Shown piece by piece: positions 15,846-24,046 of a stretch of 64,000 nucleotides of DNA. The position numbers and the translations under genes were made by a program. The stretch comes from a virus: positions 1 to 64,000 of the IMG/VR virus record IMGVR_UViG_3300021594_000960, one strand, 5' to 3'. The notes beneath the pieces were generated by a model, which made no database searches, had not been told where the DNA came from, and worked only from the letters and a program-made list of their open reading frames with translations. Within the stretch, counting starts at the first letter, position 1; each line of letters starts with the position of its first letter.

Positions 15846-16609
15846 ATTAAATCTTTCAAATCAAATTTCTCAACAAATTTAGGGAAGGCTTCTTTATAAG
15901 ATTTCTGTGTCTCGTCAGAAATTTTGTTTGTGAACTGCCAATTCCAATAGAAGTTATCATTCGGTCTAAATCCATAATATGTATGTACTCTTTTCTGAGT
16001 ATCTACGACATCGATACCTTTCCAGTTTTGTCCTACACATATAAATCCACTTTGAATGTCTTTGATAATATTAGACTCACCCAAAGTTGTGTGTCTATTT
16101 TCTAACCATGTAAGTCTTTCAATCAATTTCTGATAAAACATGTTTGCTTGACCCCATCTCACAGATGAGAAAAATATAACAGCATCAGATTCCAAAAGTT
16201 CCTTTGATATTTTCCAAAGTTCGTCGTCTTTGTTGTTTAGACTAGCCCAACATCTGTGTTCCCCTGATGGGTTTTTTGTTTTGTCCTTTAGCATGGCTTT
16301 TTTAAGTCCACAAGAATTACCCTCGGCTCTTGATACATTTCCCTCACATGGATAAATCTTTAGTTCTGGCACATCAATCAAAACAGACTTGTCTCCAAGG
16401 TACTCGTCAATGACCATCGCCAAAATTGTAGACTTTGGGATGTCCATTTTACCCAAATCCCAATTGTATCTGTTCGAACAAGGTAAAAGTAGAACTTTGT
16501 CTAACTTTTCAAGTTCTTCGATAGTTTTCTTCAGTGCTTTCAAATTACCTGAAGAACCATTTTTCTCAGATACATTGTATTTGTCTAATATTTCGTTGAG
16601 TGTCCTCAT
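15842..16609 (-). CDS. NADPH-dependent FMN reductase-like (flavodoxin-fold) protein
   Basis: The 255-residue protein has an N-terminal extension (1-36), then strand VLLLPCSNRY, the flavin-binding-like Cys/Ser segment YPCEGNVSRAEGNSCGLKKA, and DAVIFFSSVRWGQANMFYQKLIERLTW. The last corresponds to the family pattern of a surface loop plus a helix ending in a basic residue. Such enzymes reduce FMN or quinones with NAD(P)H. The metabolic role in a phage is unclear; family call is from motif order. Confidence 0.65.
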   Translation of the reverse strand: MRTLNEILDKYNVSEKNGSSGNLKALKKTIEELEKLDKVLLLPCSNRYNWDLGKMDIPKSTILAMVIDEYLGDKSVLIDVPELKIYPCEGNVSRAEGNSCGLKKAMLKDKTKNPSGEHRCWASLNNKDDELWKISKELLESDAVIFFSSVRWGQANMFYQKLIERLTWLENRHTTLGESNIIKDIQSGFICVGQNWKGIDVVDTQKRVHTYYGFRPNDNFYWNWQFTNKISDETQKSYKEAFPKFVEKFDLKDLI

Positions 16610-16613
16610 ATTA

Positions 16614-16622
16614 TGATAAATA
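16614..16622 (-). promoter_or_regulatory. TATTTATCA phage promoter-like element
   Basis: GTATTTATCA on the minus strand lies 4 bases before the start codon of the flavodoxin-fold gene. Confidence 0.5.
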
Positions 16623-16639
16623 CCTAACTATTGTAATTA

Positions 16640-16664
16640 AAAACCCACCAAATAGGTGGGTTCA
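16640..16664 (-). terminator. Rho-independent terminator
   Basis: The stem AACCCACC/GGTGGGTT, followed by a T-run on the minus strand, closes the gene ending at 16668. Confidence 0.8.
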
Positions 16665-16667
16665 ATA

Positions 16668-17669
16668 TTATCCTCTAATAGGGATTACAGGGATTTCAGG
16701 TTGCTCGAATATAGGTACGGCAGTCATGGTCCTATATCTTTGTGCGGCATCTCTTAAAGTTTGATTGGGTTCTTCCATTGGTTCTAAAACATCGCCACCC
16801 GCTAATTCTGCTAATTGTGGAAGTTCTGCAACTAATATCTCTTTTTTCTCATATGCGTCTATACATTCTTTATGTACCAAATCCTGAATTTCATCTGAAG
16901 AAAGGTTTTTGTTTGTGAATTCAGATGAAAATATTTTTCTTATGTTTTGGAACATATAGTCATCAATTTCCAAATCCAAATAATCTACACGATTATCCGC
17001 TGCATTCCAAAAACTCATTTCTCTATCGGGTAAACTTCTGTAACCAGCAAATTTATATCCTGTTTTTTTGTTGATGAAATAACAAAGAATCCCACCTCTC
17101 CAATATCTTTCGAAATAATTTTTTTCAGCCTGATACGTGGTACACCATCTTGTACCTGCTCCATATTTCACTGAAGCTTGGAATGTTAAAGGTCTAACTG
17201 CCACCCACACATCGTCCTCGTATTCTTTAATAACCTGACCCTCAAGTTCTTTGGTAAGTTCTTTCATCGATGCTAAAGTAATCGCACCTCTAATTTCATC
17301 GATGGTTGAATAAGAAGTAACATCATTATTTTCAATTTGATTCCTATCCATAAAATACATGAACTCTTTGATTGTAGAAAAAATTTCGCTAGGGAAATAT
17401 TCCATAATCATATTGTAAACGTACAACTCGTTATCAGTCAGATTTATAATAGAAATACCTCTGTTTATAAGACTAGATTCATATCTTAGTTTTACATCAC
17501 TGTAAACTTCCCCGACAGAGTTATTTTTCAAATTCAATCTTTTTGCGATTAGTTTACATAAAAGTGGGGTATATTTGTAAGTTTTCGATGTGTCCAAATT
17601 TACAATTATGTCTAATATAGACACATTCAATTCAGGATATTGTTTTTTCATTTCATCAATTCGAGACAT
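16668..17669 (-). CDS. WCTT-motif phage protein, paralogue A
   Basis: The 333-residue protein has a central domain reading YEDDVWVAVRPLTFQASVKYGAGTRWCTT, followed by YFERYWRGGILCYFINKKTGYKFAGYR. The same arrangement (YEDDKFLVVLPKSH...YGSNTKWCTT...LYYIINKA) occurs in the protein at 48135. The invariant Tyr-Gly-x-x-Thr-(R/K)-Trp-Cys-Thr-Thr stretch looks like an active or binding site, but I cannot name an activity. It starts with MSRIDEMKKQYPELN and has no membrane segments. Confidence 0.7.
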   Translation of the reverse strand: MSRIDEMKKQYPELNVSILDIIVNLDTSKTYKYTPLLCKLIAKRLNLKNNSVGEVYSDVKLRYESSLINRGISIINLTDNELYVYNMIMEYFPSEIFSTIKEFMYFMDRNQIENNDVTSYSTIDEIRGAITLASMKELTKELEGQVIKEYEDDVWVAVRPLTFQASVKYGAGTRWCTTYQAEKNYFERYWRGGILCYFINKKTGYKFAGYRSLPDREMSFWNAADNRVDYLDLEIDDYMFQNIRKIFSSEFTNKNLSSDEIQDLVHKECIDAYEKKEILVAELPQLAELAGGDVLEPMEEPNQTLRDAAQRYRTMTAVPIFEQPEIPVIPIRG

Positions 17670-17720
17670 AACTTTTTTTTTTAAAACATAGTTTAAATTG
17701 AATTTTTAGTCAAATAAAAA

Positions 17721-17747
17721 AAGGTGGATTAGTTATCCACCTTTTGC
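17721..17747. terminator. Terminator hairpin behind the tRNA-Ser-like element
   Basis: The stem AAAGGTGGAT/ATCCACCTTT with a short loop and flanking A/T runs lies immediately 3' of the minus-strand tRNA-Ser-like sequence. Confidence 0.75.
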
Positions 17748-17838
17748 GGAGGCTCAGGGATTCGAACCCCAGTTACAGTTTCCCGTAATTCAGTTTTCAA
17801 GACTGACGCATTCAACCGCTCGTTACTTACAATAGTGA
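17748..17838 (-). pseudogene. Degenerate tRNA-Ser(UGA)-like sequence
   Basis: On the minus strand the anticodon arm (TCAGT, loop CTTGAAA, ACTGA; anticodon UGA), the long variable arm (TTAC/GTAA) and the T-arm (TTCGAAT loop) are intact. The 3' acceptor half (AGCCTCC, then G) is also present. The expected 5' acceptor half (GGAGGCT) is missing; the bases there read about GTAAGTA and do not pair. It may be a decayed tRNA or one that needs trans repair. Confidence 0.6.
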
Positions 17839-17847
17839 TATAAACGG

Positions 17848-17899
17848 GGTAGGATTTTACCTCGGTGGATATCTACTCACATCTTTTCCTACTCCCTAC
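17848..17899. ncRNA. Structured RNA candidate near the tRNA-Ser-like sequence
   Basis: GGGGTAGGA at the 5' side pairs with TCCTA(C)TCCC at the 3' side, enclosing about 30 bases that contain ACCTCGGTGG. The same CCTCGG(A/T)G core occurs in the inter-tRNA elements at 43.5 and 46.8 kb. Strand and function unknown. Confidence 0.35.
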
Positions 17900-17914
17900 A
17901 TTTACACCACACCA

Positions 17915-18157
17915 ATGAGTAGATTTAACAGAATGGGATTATCCATAACTAATCATAGAATATCTTTGATGGCGGGTGGTTTCGTTGAATCTTTCAGAGA
18001 TAGTATCTCCGTTAAACCAGACATTTGGGTTAAAATTTACCCACTTAGAATTCTAACAAAAACTGAAAAAGGTTTAGATTTTACTTTTGGTGTAAATTAC
18101 ATGGAAGGATTTAGATACGGAGTTGGTTTATCAATCCCATTCAGAGGTATTTATTAA
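17915..18157 (+). CDS. Hypothetical protein, 80 aa
   Basis: A small beta-rich protein with alternating hydrophobic residues (PDIWVKIYPLRILTKTEKGLD and YGVGLSIPFRGIY). It could be a fragment or small structural protein. The final codons (GGT ATT TAT TAA) contain the promoter-like element of the next gene. No family seen. Confidence 0.5.
   Translation: MSRFNRMGLSITNHRISLMAGGFVESFRDSISVKPDIWVKIYPLRILTKTEKGLDFTFGVNYMEGFRYGVGLSIPFRGIY
18148..18156 (+). promoter_or_regulatory. TATTTATTA phage promoter-like element
   Basis: GTATTTATTA overlaps the stop codon of the preceding gene and lies 3 bases before the ATG at 18160. Confidence 0.5.
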
Positions 18158-18159
18158 TA

Positions 18160-18744
18160 ATGAAGAAACTAATATTAGAGGATAAATTGGATAATGTTGT
18201 AAGAACAATCGTTAGAGATATTATAACGATTGTTAAAAAGGAAAAAGACGGTGAGTACGGTCTTCCTGAAGATTTATACGAAGACCAAATGGAATATGAA
18301 TTTCCCCAATTGGGCAATTCTTTTTCAATTTTTTTAGAGATTTCCTCTGACGAATCAGTTGATGGATTCGATGTAGATGCAGAATACTACAATGATGATG
18401 ATGTAATTTATGTGGAAATTATAACTAACCCAAGTTATGGTCAAGAAATATTACAACCCTTGGTTGGTGAGTTAAATGAAGTAATTAGACACGAATTGGA
18501 ACACATAAAACAACATCAAAAAGGTTATAAGTTTCCGAGTCGAGAACCTAAAAGTCCTGAAAAATATTACACACAACACCATGAATTGGAGGCTCAAAGA
18601 GCTGGTTTCAAAAGGAGGTCAAAAGGTGAAAGGGTTGATTATGAAACATTGGTTAGAAGATGGTTCGACGAAAACATACATAAACACAGAATGAATAAAG
18701 ACCAAGCCGAAAGAGTAATTCAAAAAATACTCAGTGAAAAATGA
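18160..18744 (+). CDS. HExxH zinc metallopeptidase-like protein
   Basis: The 194-residue protein has VIRHELEHIKQH (about residue 108), a zincin HExxH signature, followed about 30 residues later by HHELEAQRAGF, whose Glu could be the third zinc ligand. The N-terminus MKKLILEDKLDNVV contains an LxE site like the head-targeting group. A similar arrangement (HEIRHDQQ plus ELDADQFA) is found in the gene at 55937. Substrate unknown; it may be a packaged peptidase. Confidence 0.72.
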   Translation: MKKLILEDKLDNVVRTIVRDIITIVKKEKDGEYGLPEDLYEDQMEYEFPQLGNSFSIFLEISSDESVDGFDVDAEYYNDDDVIYVEIITNPSYGQEILQPLVGELNEVIRHELEHIKQHQKGYKFPSREPKSPEKYYTQHHELEAQRAGFKRRSKGERVDYETLVRRWFDENIHKHRMNKDQAERVIQKILSEK

Positions 18745-19496
18745 ATGAATTACAAGGGATATTAAAATTTCTACAAAAGTATTTCAAGGACCCAATTGAA
18801 TTTGAGGGAATTATATTTCAATACTTTGATATTGAGATTGAAGAAGGGTTCGCCGATGCTTTCAGATTCAACGTAAACGTTATTCTTCCTAAAGAAAATC
18901 AATCTTACATAGCTCAAGTGTTGGATAGTTTAATTCAAGACCAAATTTACGAAGCCTACAAATTTATCGGAAAAACGTATTCGTATACTATCGTTATGGA
19001 TGTTAACGATAAAGAGCTATTCAACAATACTTTTACATTTATTAATAAAGAATCACTAAGTGAAATTATCAAAAAATGTAACGATGAATTCGGAAGGATT
19101 GGCATAACAGTTTTCGAGGGTGAAAAGACTTTGGATATGAGTTGTAGATTAAGTTGGGATAAAGTTCCTTATGATGGAATTCATGAAAACGTAAATTTTT
19201 ATATGAAAATGGAACTTTCCGACTTCGAATTAGATAAAACACCCGTAATACCAAATCCTGAAAAACTAAATGATGTGGCTGGAACTCTTTGGAGTCTTTT
19301 AGTTGATAGAGATTGGTTTCTTCCTAAAATGGAAGACTATATATATGAAGTAATTTCACCTGAAACAAAAATTGATAAAGTTGAGGACGTATATGCTCAA
19401 GTTTTTATCAGAGTGAATAGACTAAATGGGATTAGAGTTAAACAAGAAGAAAGATACGGCAAGATTCAACCCGATTTTTTTATAACAGCCTCTTAA
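18741..19496 (+). CDS. Hypothetical protein, 251 aa
   Basis: A soluble, acidic alpha/beta protein with several long beta segments (SYTIVMDVNDKELFNNTFTF and DVYAQVFIRVNRLNGIRV). No recognised domain. It overlaps the peptidase gene by 4 bases and converges with the gene ending at 19480. Confidence 0.65.
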   Translation: MNELQGILKFLQKYFKDPIEFEGIIFQYFDIEIEEGFADAFRFNVNVILPKENQSYIAQVLDSLIQDQIYEAYKFIGKTYSYTIVMDVNDKELFNNTFTFINKESLSEIIKKCNDEFGRIGITVFEGEKTLDMSCRLSWDKVPYDGIHENVNFYMKMELSDFELDKTPVIPNPEKLNDVAGTLWSLLVDRDWFLPKMEDYIYEVISPETKIDKVEDVYAQVFIRVNRLNGIRVKQEERYGKIQPDFFITAS

Positions 19497-20103
19497 TTAG
19501 TTTTTTGAACAAAGAAATTAAAATCTCTTTGGATAATAAAACAGCACCTGATGCTATTAGTCTCTCAGCTATCAAGACCGCGGACTCTGTGATATTCGTT
19601 GCCCCATATGCAATATCTTGAATATCTCCAATTATTGGAATCAAAAATGCGTATGAAACAATTTCCAAAACCTGACTTGTTATAACTTTGGTTGAATTTA
19701 AAAATTTTGTGAAAGAGTCTTTGAGTTGGTAGGCTTTCAATAAAGCAACATCAAATGCTTCTTCCAAACCATTTTCTTTGATTGTGTTCATGACTTTAAT
19801 AAACCCTCTCTTACCTTCAAAAAATATTAAAAAGGCGATACCCGACAACACAAGATATCTTTCACTTTCATTCAATTGAAAATCACCTGATTTCAAAAAT
19901 TCGTTCAAAGGCATCACCAATCCTGCAATTGAGGTACCCCAAGTTAAAAACATCTTAAGGTTGATGTCGTACGTTTTCAAAACTCTACCAACCATGTTAT
20001 TGGTAAACGACTTCATTTTTTTCAATGAACTAGAAAGATTATCATCATTTCTTTGTTCATTCAATATTAATTGAAACTGTGATTGACTTATGATAAATTC
20101 CAT
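19480..20103 (-). CDS. Membrane protein with head-targeting-like N-terminus
   Basis: The 207-residue protein begins MEFIISQSQFQLILNEQRND, ending in an LxE-type site, then contains three to four hydrophobic segments (about 58-75, 85-102, 143-165, 180-198). A membrane protein carrying a possible capsid-targeting peptide could be injected with the genome. Function unknown. Confidence 0.6.
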   Translation of the reverse strand: MEFIISQSQFQLILNEQRNDDNLSSSLKKMKSFTNNMVGRVLKTYDINLKMFLTWGTSIAGLVMPLNEFLKSGDFQLNESERYLVLSGIAFLIFFEGKRGFIKVMNTIKENGLEEAFDVALLKAYQLKDSFTKFLNSTKVITSQVLEIVSYAFLIPIIGDIQDIAYGATNITESAVLIAERLIASGAVLLSKEILISLFKKLIKRLL

Positions 20104-20107
20104 ACGA

Positions 20108-20116
20108 TTATAAATA
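20108..20116 (-). promoter_or_regulatory. TATTTATAA phage promoter-like element
   Basis: GTATTTATAA on the minus strand is 4 bases before the ATG at 20103. It is back-to-back with a plus-strand copy. Confidence 0.55.
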
Positions 20117-20125
20117 CTCCAGTTA

Positions 20126-20134
20126 TATTTATTA
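20126..20134 (+). promoter_or_regulatory. TATTTATTA phage promoter-like element
   Basis: TATTTATTA lies 2 bases before the ATG at 20137 and fixes this start over an upstream in-frame codon. Confidence 0.55.
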
Positions 20135-20136
20135 GT

Positions 20137-20760
20137 ATGAAAGGTCCGCTTAATCCTGATTTAAAAGTTGGAGATGTAGTAATGTTACTACACATGGAAA
20201 AAGAAACTGCGGTTCCGCCAGGAACTATTGGTGTTGTTACTAATATAACGAGAGACCCTTTTGAGTCTCCTGACGAAAAGATTATTTCAGTGAAATGGGA
20301 AAATGGAAGTACGTTGAGTATGATTACATCAACAGATGCTTGGAAAAAAATAAAGTCTGAAGAAAATATCCAAGAACAACGTGATAGTGCTTGGGATTAT
20401 ATGACTCAAAATGCGGATGTTTTTGAAAATTTCGATTGGAGATGGTTAGAACAATTTCTATATAAAGTGAGAGACAGTGGTATAATCAACATGTATGCGG
20501 CATATCCGTTACTTTATTCGGGAAGCGAACACATAGACCGTTATTACGGTGAAGGTAGAGAAGATGAAGAGGAATTCCAAGCGGTTTTAGAAGATGCTGA
20601 CGAGTCAAAAAACAAAATTATCCAAGGTGTTATAAAATATATGGAAAAAAATAACAAAGACCTTGATAACATGGACCAAGTCAACAGATACGCACAACAT
20701 TTTGCTCAAAGAATATTGGGTCTATATATTGCTTTATCCTCGTTAGGTGGAAGAAATTAA
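20137..20760 (+). CDS. Hypothetical protein, 207 aa
   Basis: The front third looks like a small SH3-like beta domain (LKVGDVVMLLHMEKETAVP...GTIGVVTNI). The rest is helical and acidic, with EHIDRYYGEGREDEEEF. No enzyme motif is seen. It overlaps the thyA stop by 4 bases on the opposite strand. Confidence 0.6.
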   Translation: MKGPLNPDLKVGDVVMLLHMEKETAVPPGTIGVVTNITRDPFESPDEKIISVKWENGSTLSMITSTDAWKKIKSEENIQEQRDSAWDYMTQNADVFENFDWRWLEQFLYKVRDSGIINMYAAYPLLYSGSEHIDRYYGEGREDEEEFQAVLEDADESKNKIIQGVIKYMEKNNKDLDNMDQVNRYAQHFAQRILGLYIALSSLGGRN

Positions 20761-21854
20761 TTACTCAAAGGTGCCTTGATAGAAGGGTGGGAGGTGTAGT
20801 TCATTAACTGGATATCATCAACACCGATTTTTTCCCAATCAACAATATAACCATCTCTGAACTTAAAATCGAAATTTAATTTTACGTTCGGAAGTTCGAA
20901 AGATTTTCTTTCGATTTGTTCCCTTGCTTGGTCAATATGATTAAGATACAAATGAGTGTCCCCCAAATTACCAATTAACTCGTCGGGAACCATATTGGTT
21001 AATTTGCCGAGCAAAGTAAGTAGTAATCCATAGGATGCAATATTGAAAGGCAAACCTAAAAACGTATCAACAGACCTCTGATTCCACATTAAAGATATTG
21101 CTCTTGTAGGTGTCTTGCAGTAGTACTCATTATCAAAATCAGGAATTATTGTTTCATCGTATTCCATCCCCGTTTCGTAATTTTTGGAAAACCACAAACT
21201 ATATCTTTCCCTGTATGTAAGTTCTCTTGTATATATTTGAAACCCGTAATGGCATGGAGGTAATACCATTTCATCTAATTCACCAACATTCCAAGCATTA
21301 ACCATAAGCCTTCTTGAATCAGGTTCTGTTCTTAACATGTGAACTAATCTTTGAATTTGGTCGAACCACAATGAGCCCATTTCACCTTTAGAAGTGGTCA
21401 TCCAACCTTGCCATTGTCTCCATTGTTTACCGTATATAGGACCTAATTCACCATATTCTTTGGCAAATTTCTTATCAGTTTTGATTTTATCTATGAACTC
21501 ATCTACAGATTTGAGGTTGAAATGAGGATGACCCGACATCGCTGAATTTAGTTCAAACTCACGTTTAGTAATGTTCAAATAATTTTTATAAGCATCACCA
21601 TTCCAAATGTTACAACCATTATCAACCAAATACTTGATGTTAGTATCACCACGTAAAAACCAAAGTAATTCAGTTACCATAGTTTTCCATGCCATTTTTT
21701 TTGTTGTGAGTAAGGGAAACCCCTCTCTCATGTTATGACGAATTTGATAACCAAAGATTGATTTGGTTCCCGTACCTGTTCTATCTTTTTTTTCTACCCC
21801 ATCACGAAGGATGTGGAGTAGTAGGTCTTGATATTTTTTGTCTATAGTATTCAT
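20757..21854 (-). CDS. thyA: Thymidylate synthase (ThyA) with insertions
   Basis: The protein makes dTMP from dUMP and methylene-tetrahydrofolate. Visible are DRTGTGTKSIFG, FPLLTTKK, ELLWFLRGDTN, GPIYGKQWR, PDSRRLMVNAWN, catalytic Cys201 in VLPPCHYGFQIY, and LGLPFNIASY, whose Asn marks a dUMP rather than dCMP substrate. At 365 residues it is about 100 longer than E. coli ThyA. One insert (about 93-136) precedes GPIYG; another of about 40 residues (211-252) separates the Cys strand from LMWNQRSVD. The insertions keep all catalytic residues. Overlaps the Smr gene by 4 bases. Confidence 0.95.
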   Translation of the reverse strand: MNTIDKKYQDLLLHILRDGVEKKDRTGTGTKSIFGYQIRHNMREGFPLLTTKKMAWKTMVTELLWFLRGDTNIKYLVDNGCNIWNGDAYKNYLNITKREFELNSAMSGHPHFNLKSVDEFIDKIKTDKKFAKEYGELGPIYGKQWRQWQGWMTTSKGEMGSLWFDQIQRLVHMLRTEPDSRRLMVNAWNVGELDEMVLPPCHYGFQIYTRELTYRERYSLWFSKNYETGMEYDETIIPDFDNEYYCKTPTRAISLMWNQRSVDTFLGLPFNIASYGLLLTLLGKLTNMVPDELIGNLGDTHLYLNHIDQAREQIERKSFELPNVKLNFDFKFRDGYIVDWEKIGVDDIQLMNYTSHPSIKAPLSN

Positions 21855-22063
21855 GATAAAACTATTATTTCACCAGGGTTGTGAGCTGGTATGTCGTAGG
21901 TAAATTTATGTTTATTAAGAATGTTTACAGTTAAATTTCTCATTCTAAGTGAGTCTCCTGTGATAATTCTAACAGGTAATTCAGTAGAGTGTAAGAGAAC
22001 AAAATTTTCTACCTTGTCTCTTACATCTCTATGAAATATACCGTGTAAATCTAATTCTTTCAT
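21851..22063 (-). CDS. Smr-domain protein
   Basis: A minimal Smr (small MutS-related) domain of 70 residues, starting MKELDLHGIFHRDV. It includes the DLHG signature, the strand/turn LPVRIITGDSLRMRN and the C-terminal YDIPAHNPGEIIVL. Smr domains bind or cut nucleic acids, some acting on RNA or stalled ribosomes. The start at 22063 overlaps the stop of the upstream 54-residue gene (ATGA). Confidence 0.78.
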   Translation of the reverse strand: MKELDLHGIFHRDVRDKVENFVLLHSTELPVRIITGDSLRMRNLTVNILNKHKFTYDIPAHNPGEIIVLS

Positions 22064-22224
22064 TTTACCCATTCTTGAAAAGCTAGTTCGTAAGCGGAAA
22101 CTCGGTCTAAGTTTGGAGACTCCTCTAAAATTTGTTTAGCTGTATCTATGACTTCTTTTCTCAAATCATACTTACTGGCTTCATGTAAAATTTCATCAAT
22201 TATCTCTTCGCTAGTGATACTCAT
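22060..22224 (-). CDS. Small hypothetical protein, 54 aa
   Basis: A complete short frame beginning MSITSEEIIDEILHEASKYD and ending LAFQEWVK. It is helical and acidic. It is ATGA-coupled to the Smr gene and lies 2 bases after the neighbour ending at 22227, so it belongs to the same operon. Confidence 0.55.
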   Translation of the reverse strand: MSITSEEIIDEILHEASKYDLRKEVIDTAKQILEESPNLDRVSAYELAFQEWVK

Positions 22225-22226
22225 TT

Positions 22227-22424
22227 TTAATTTTTCTGATTTTGAAATTCTTCAATTAGATAATTTATGTTATCGGACAGATGGTCGTTTTTTTTCAACC
22301 ATTCCAAAACGTCATCTACACCCAACTTGTAGGATTGATACATGCAACTCTTGATAGCACTTTCACTTAAGAAAGAACTATGAGGTATTGTGTTTTCAAA
22401 TATTTCAGTGAGTCTGATGTCCAT
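22227..22424 (-). CDS. Hypothetical protein, 65 aa
   Basis: A small helical, acidic protein (MDIRLTEIFENTIPHSSFLS) in a tight operon with thyA. No function recognised. Confidence 0.55.
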   Translation of the reverse strand: MDIRLTEIFENTIPHSSFLSESAIKSCMYQSYKLGVDDVLEWLKKNDHLSDNINYLIEEFQNQKN

Positions 22425-22425
22425 A

Positions 22426-22641
22426 TTATTTTGTTATTACCATGTTTGTGTTTGAAATTGGTAGACGAAGGACAGGATATTTTTTTTCAAATTCATCACT
22501 TTGGATTACCTCATAAAATCCTTCACAAACCTTCACGGTCGGAATGCTAGACATTTCCATTAAAATTTTTTGATTTTCAGAGGTGTAGTTCTCGTAAACT
22601 TTGATTGATTTTGTAGTTGTGTTGAAAATAAGTGTTTGCAT
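22426..22641 (-). CDS. Hypothetical protein, 71 aa
   Basis: A small alpha/beta protein starting MQTLIFNTTTKSIKVYEN. It heads the thyA operon. A TATATTTG box on the minus strand (22669-22662) 20 bases upstream may serve as its -7 element, but no matching TTTG is at the usual distance. Confidence 0.55.
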   Translation of the reverse strand: MQTLIFNTTTKSIKVYENYTSENQKILMEMSSIPTVKVCEGFYEVIQSDEFEKKYPVLRLPISNTNMVITK

Positions 22642-22690
22642 GATTTAATTTGTTTAGAATACAAATATACAAAAAAATGGCATAAAAAAA

Positions 22691-22793
22691 ACAGGTCAGT
22701 TTTATTGGGCGATAAGTAAATTACCAAGATACTTTATCAATAGAATTAAACTGAACCTGTCTACAGAATATTAAACATTGTCCAAGACAATGT
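22691..22793. ncRNA. Structured intergenic RNA candidate
   Basis: A long imperfect stem (ACAGGTCAGTTTTATT with AATTAAACTGAACCTGT, 22691-22760) contains an inner stem GATAAGTA/TACTTTATC. A perfect 8-bp hairpin follows (ACATTGTC/GACAATGT, 22775-22793). No T-run follows either, so these are not simple terminators. No reading frame fits the region. Confidence 0.4.
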
Positions 22794-22819
22794 AAAATAG
22801 AAAAATGGAAATTATTTGG

Positions 22820-22828
22820 TATTTATAA
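22820..22828 (+). promoter_or_regulatory. TATTTATAA phage promoter-like element
   Basis: GTATTTATAA is 14 bases before the ATG at 22843, which it supports over a TTG start within the element. Confidence 0.55.
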
Positions 22829-22842
22829 GAAACAATTCTTTT

Positions 22843-24012
22843 ATGAACGCATACTTTGCTGCAAGTAGAATGAGTCAAGATGAGAAGAATGATATCTTGG
22901 CAAAACACAGAACACTATACGATGGATACAGAACGATGCAATCCTCGGTATCTAACGAACAACCATTATATGTACAAGACTTTGCAAAAGACAAAGTTGG
23001 TGCAGTAGTAAACAACAAAGGTGTTGTAAAACCTTATACCAACATGGGAATAAACGAACAAGTTCAGAAAGAGGTTTGTGACGAATGCGGAGCGATGCAA
23101 ATGAGTGAAGGTGAATGTATGGAGTGTGGGTGGAAAGGTGAGGTTGGTGCAATGGAAGAGGCAAAAGAACTTATGTGTTCTGAATGTGGTGGAGCAATGA
23201 ACGAAGGTGAGTGTTCCGAGTGTGGTTACAAAATGGAAGAATTGGATGAAACAGGACATTTAGATGATATCTATAATGTTGAAGATTTGGGTGACGCAGA
23301 ATTTGATTATGTTCAAGGAGGAGGTAACAAATACGGTACATTTGAAAAAATGCATCACATGAAAGGAATAAAAAGAGAACAAGTAGAAGATGATTATGTC
23401 GACAATTTTGAAGACCCAGACAACGAAGATGACGAAGTTGTGGGAACAGATGACTTGGAAATTGATTCAAGTGAAATGTATGAACAAGGGTATACTGGCG
23501 GTGGAAACGCTCCTGATATGGACATCAGTAATGTTGAACCAGCCTACGATTTTGTTAGTAATGGACCCATGGATGTCTACCCTGAAGGAGAAATGGAAGA
23601 ACAAGATTGTTTAGATTGTGACGATGAAACTGCGTACGAGACAATGGAGTCAGCTTGGTCTGATGAGTTAGAAGAGACCGATATTTCAGGAGTACAAGGA
23701 ATTTATGGTGATATGGAACCAGCATTTGATTTTGATTCAAAAGGACCAGGAAGTGCTGGACCTTACCAAACATCAAGTTGGGGAGGTTCATCTAACGATG
23801 ATACCGCTGAAGACGATGTTTATTGGCAAAAAGATTTGGCACCAAATGAATTAGACTTGGATTTAGAAAAATTCAACCCTGAGGATTCTACGTGGGAAGA
23901 AATTAAAGCCCATACAGGTAATTGGGACGAAATTGATGAAGATTTGAAAGAGTCTTTCGAAAAACAAAAAAATAAGATAACAGAAATGATGATTAGAATG
24001 AAAGTTCTTTAA
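22843..24012 (+). CDS. Acidic protein with paired Cys4 zinc-ribbon motifs, possible head-internal protein
   Basis: The 389-residue protein begins with a segment (SQDEKNDILAKHRTLYDG) that matches ERINILKKHRSLLNE of the protein at 29171, suggesting a common targeting peptide. Two consecutive double-CxxC ribbons follow (CDECGAMQMSEGECMECG and CSECGGAMNEGECSECG). The remainder is highly acidic with repeated (A/Y)(F/Y)DF(V/D)S(N/K)GP segments. It resembles an internal or core head protein. Followed by a strong terminator. Confidence 0.62.
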   Translation: MNAYFAASRMSQDEKNDILAKHRTLYDGYRTMQSSVSNEQPLYVQDFAKDKVGAVVNNKGVVKPYTNMGINEQVQKEVCDECGAMQMSEGECMECGWKGEVGAMEEAKELMCSECGGAMNEGECSECGYKMEELDETGHLDDIYNVEDLGDAEFDYVQGGGNKYGTFEKMHHMKGIKREQVEDDYVDNFEDPDNEDDEVVGTDDLEIDSSEMYEQGYTGGGNAPDMDISNVEPAYDFVSNGPMDVYPEGEMEEQDCLDCDDETAYETMESAWSDELEETDISGVQGIYGDMEPAFDFDSKGPGSAGPYQTSSWGGSSNDDTAEDDVYWQKDLAPNELDLDLEKFNPEDSTWEEIKAHTGNWDEIDEDLKESFEKQKNKITEMMIRMKVL

Positions 24013-24015
24013 TAA

Positions 24016-24046
24016 CAAAAACCCCTCATAAAGAGGGGTTTTTTAT
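24016..24046. terminator. Bidirectional terminator
   Basis: The stem AACCCCTC/GAGGGGTT with A-run and T-run flanks lies between convergent genes ending at 24012 and 24026. Confidence 0.85.

Noticed and set aside
17748-17910. Second tmRNA
   Set aside because: It has a true anticodon arm and a class II variable arm, and no tag frame; a damaged tRNA-Ser explains it better.
22952-23791. Minus-strand His/Leu/Phe-rich frames opposite the zinc-ribbon protein
   Set aside because: They are unconvincing composition artefacts of the acidic, Cys-rich plus-strand gene.
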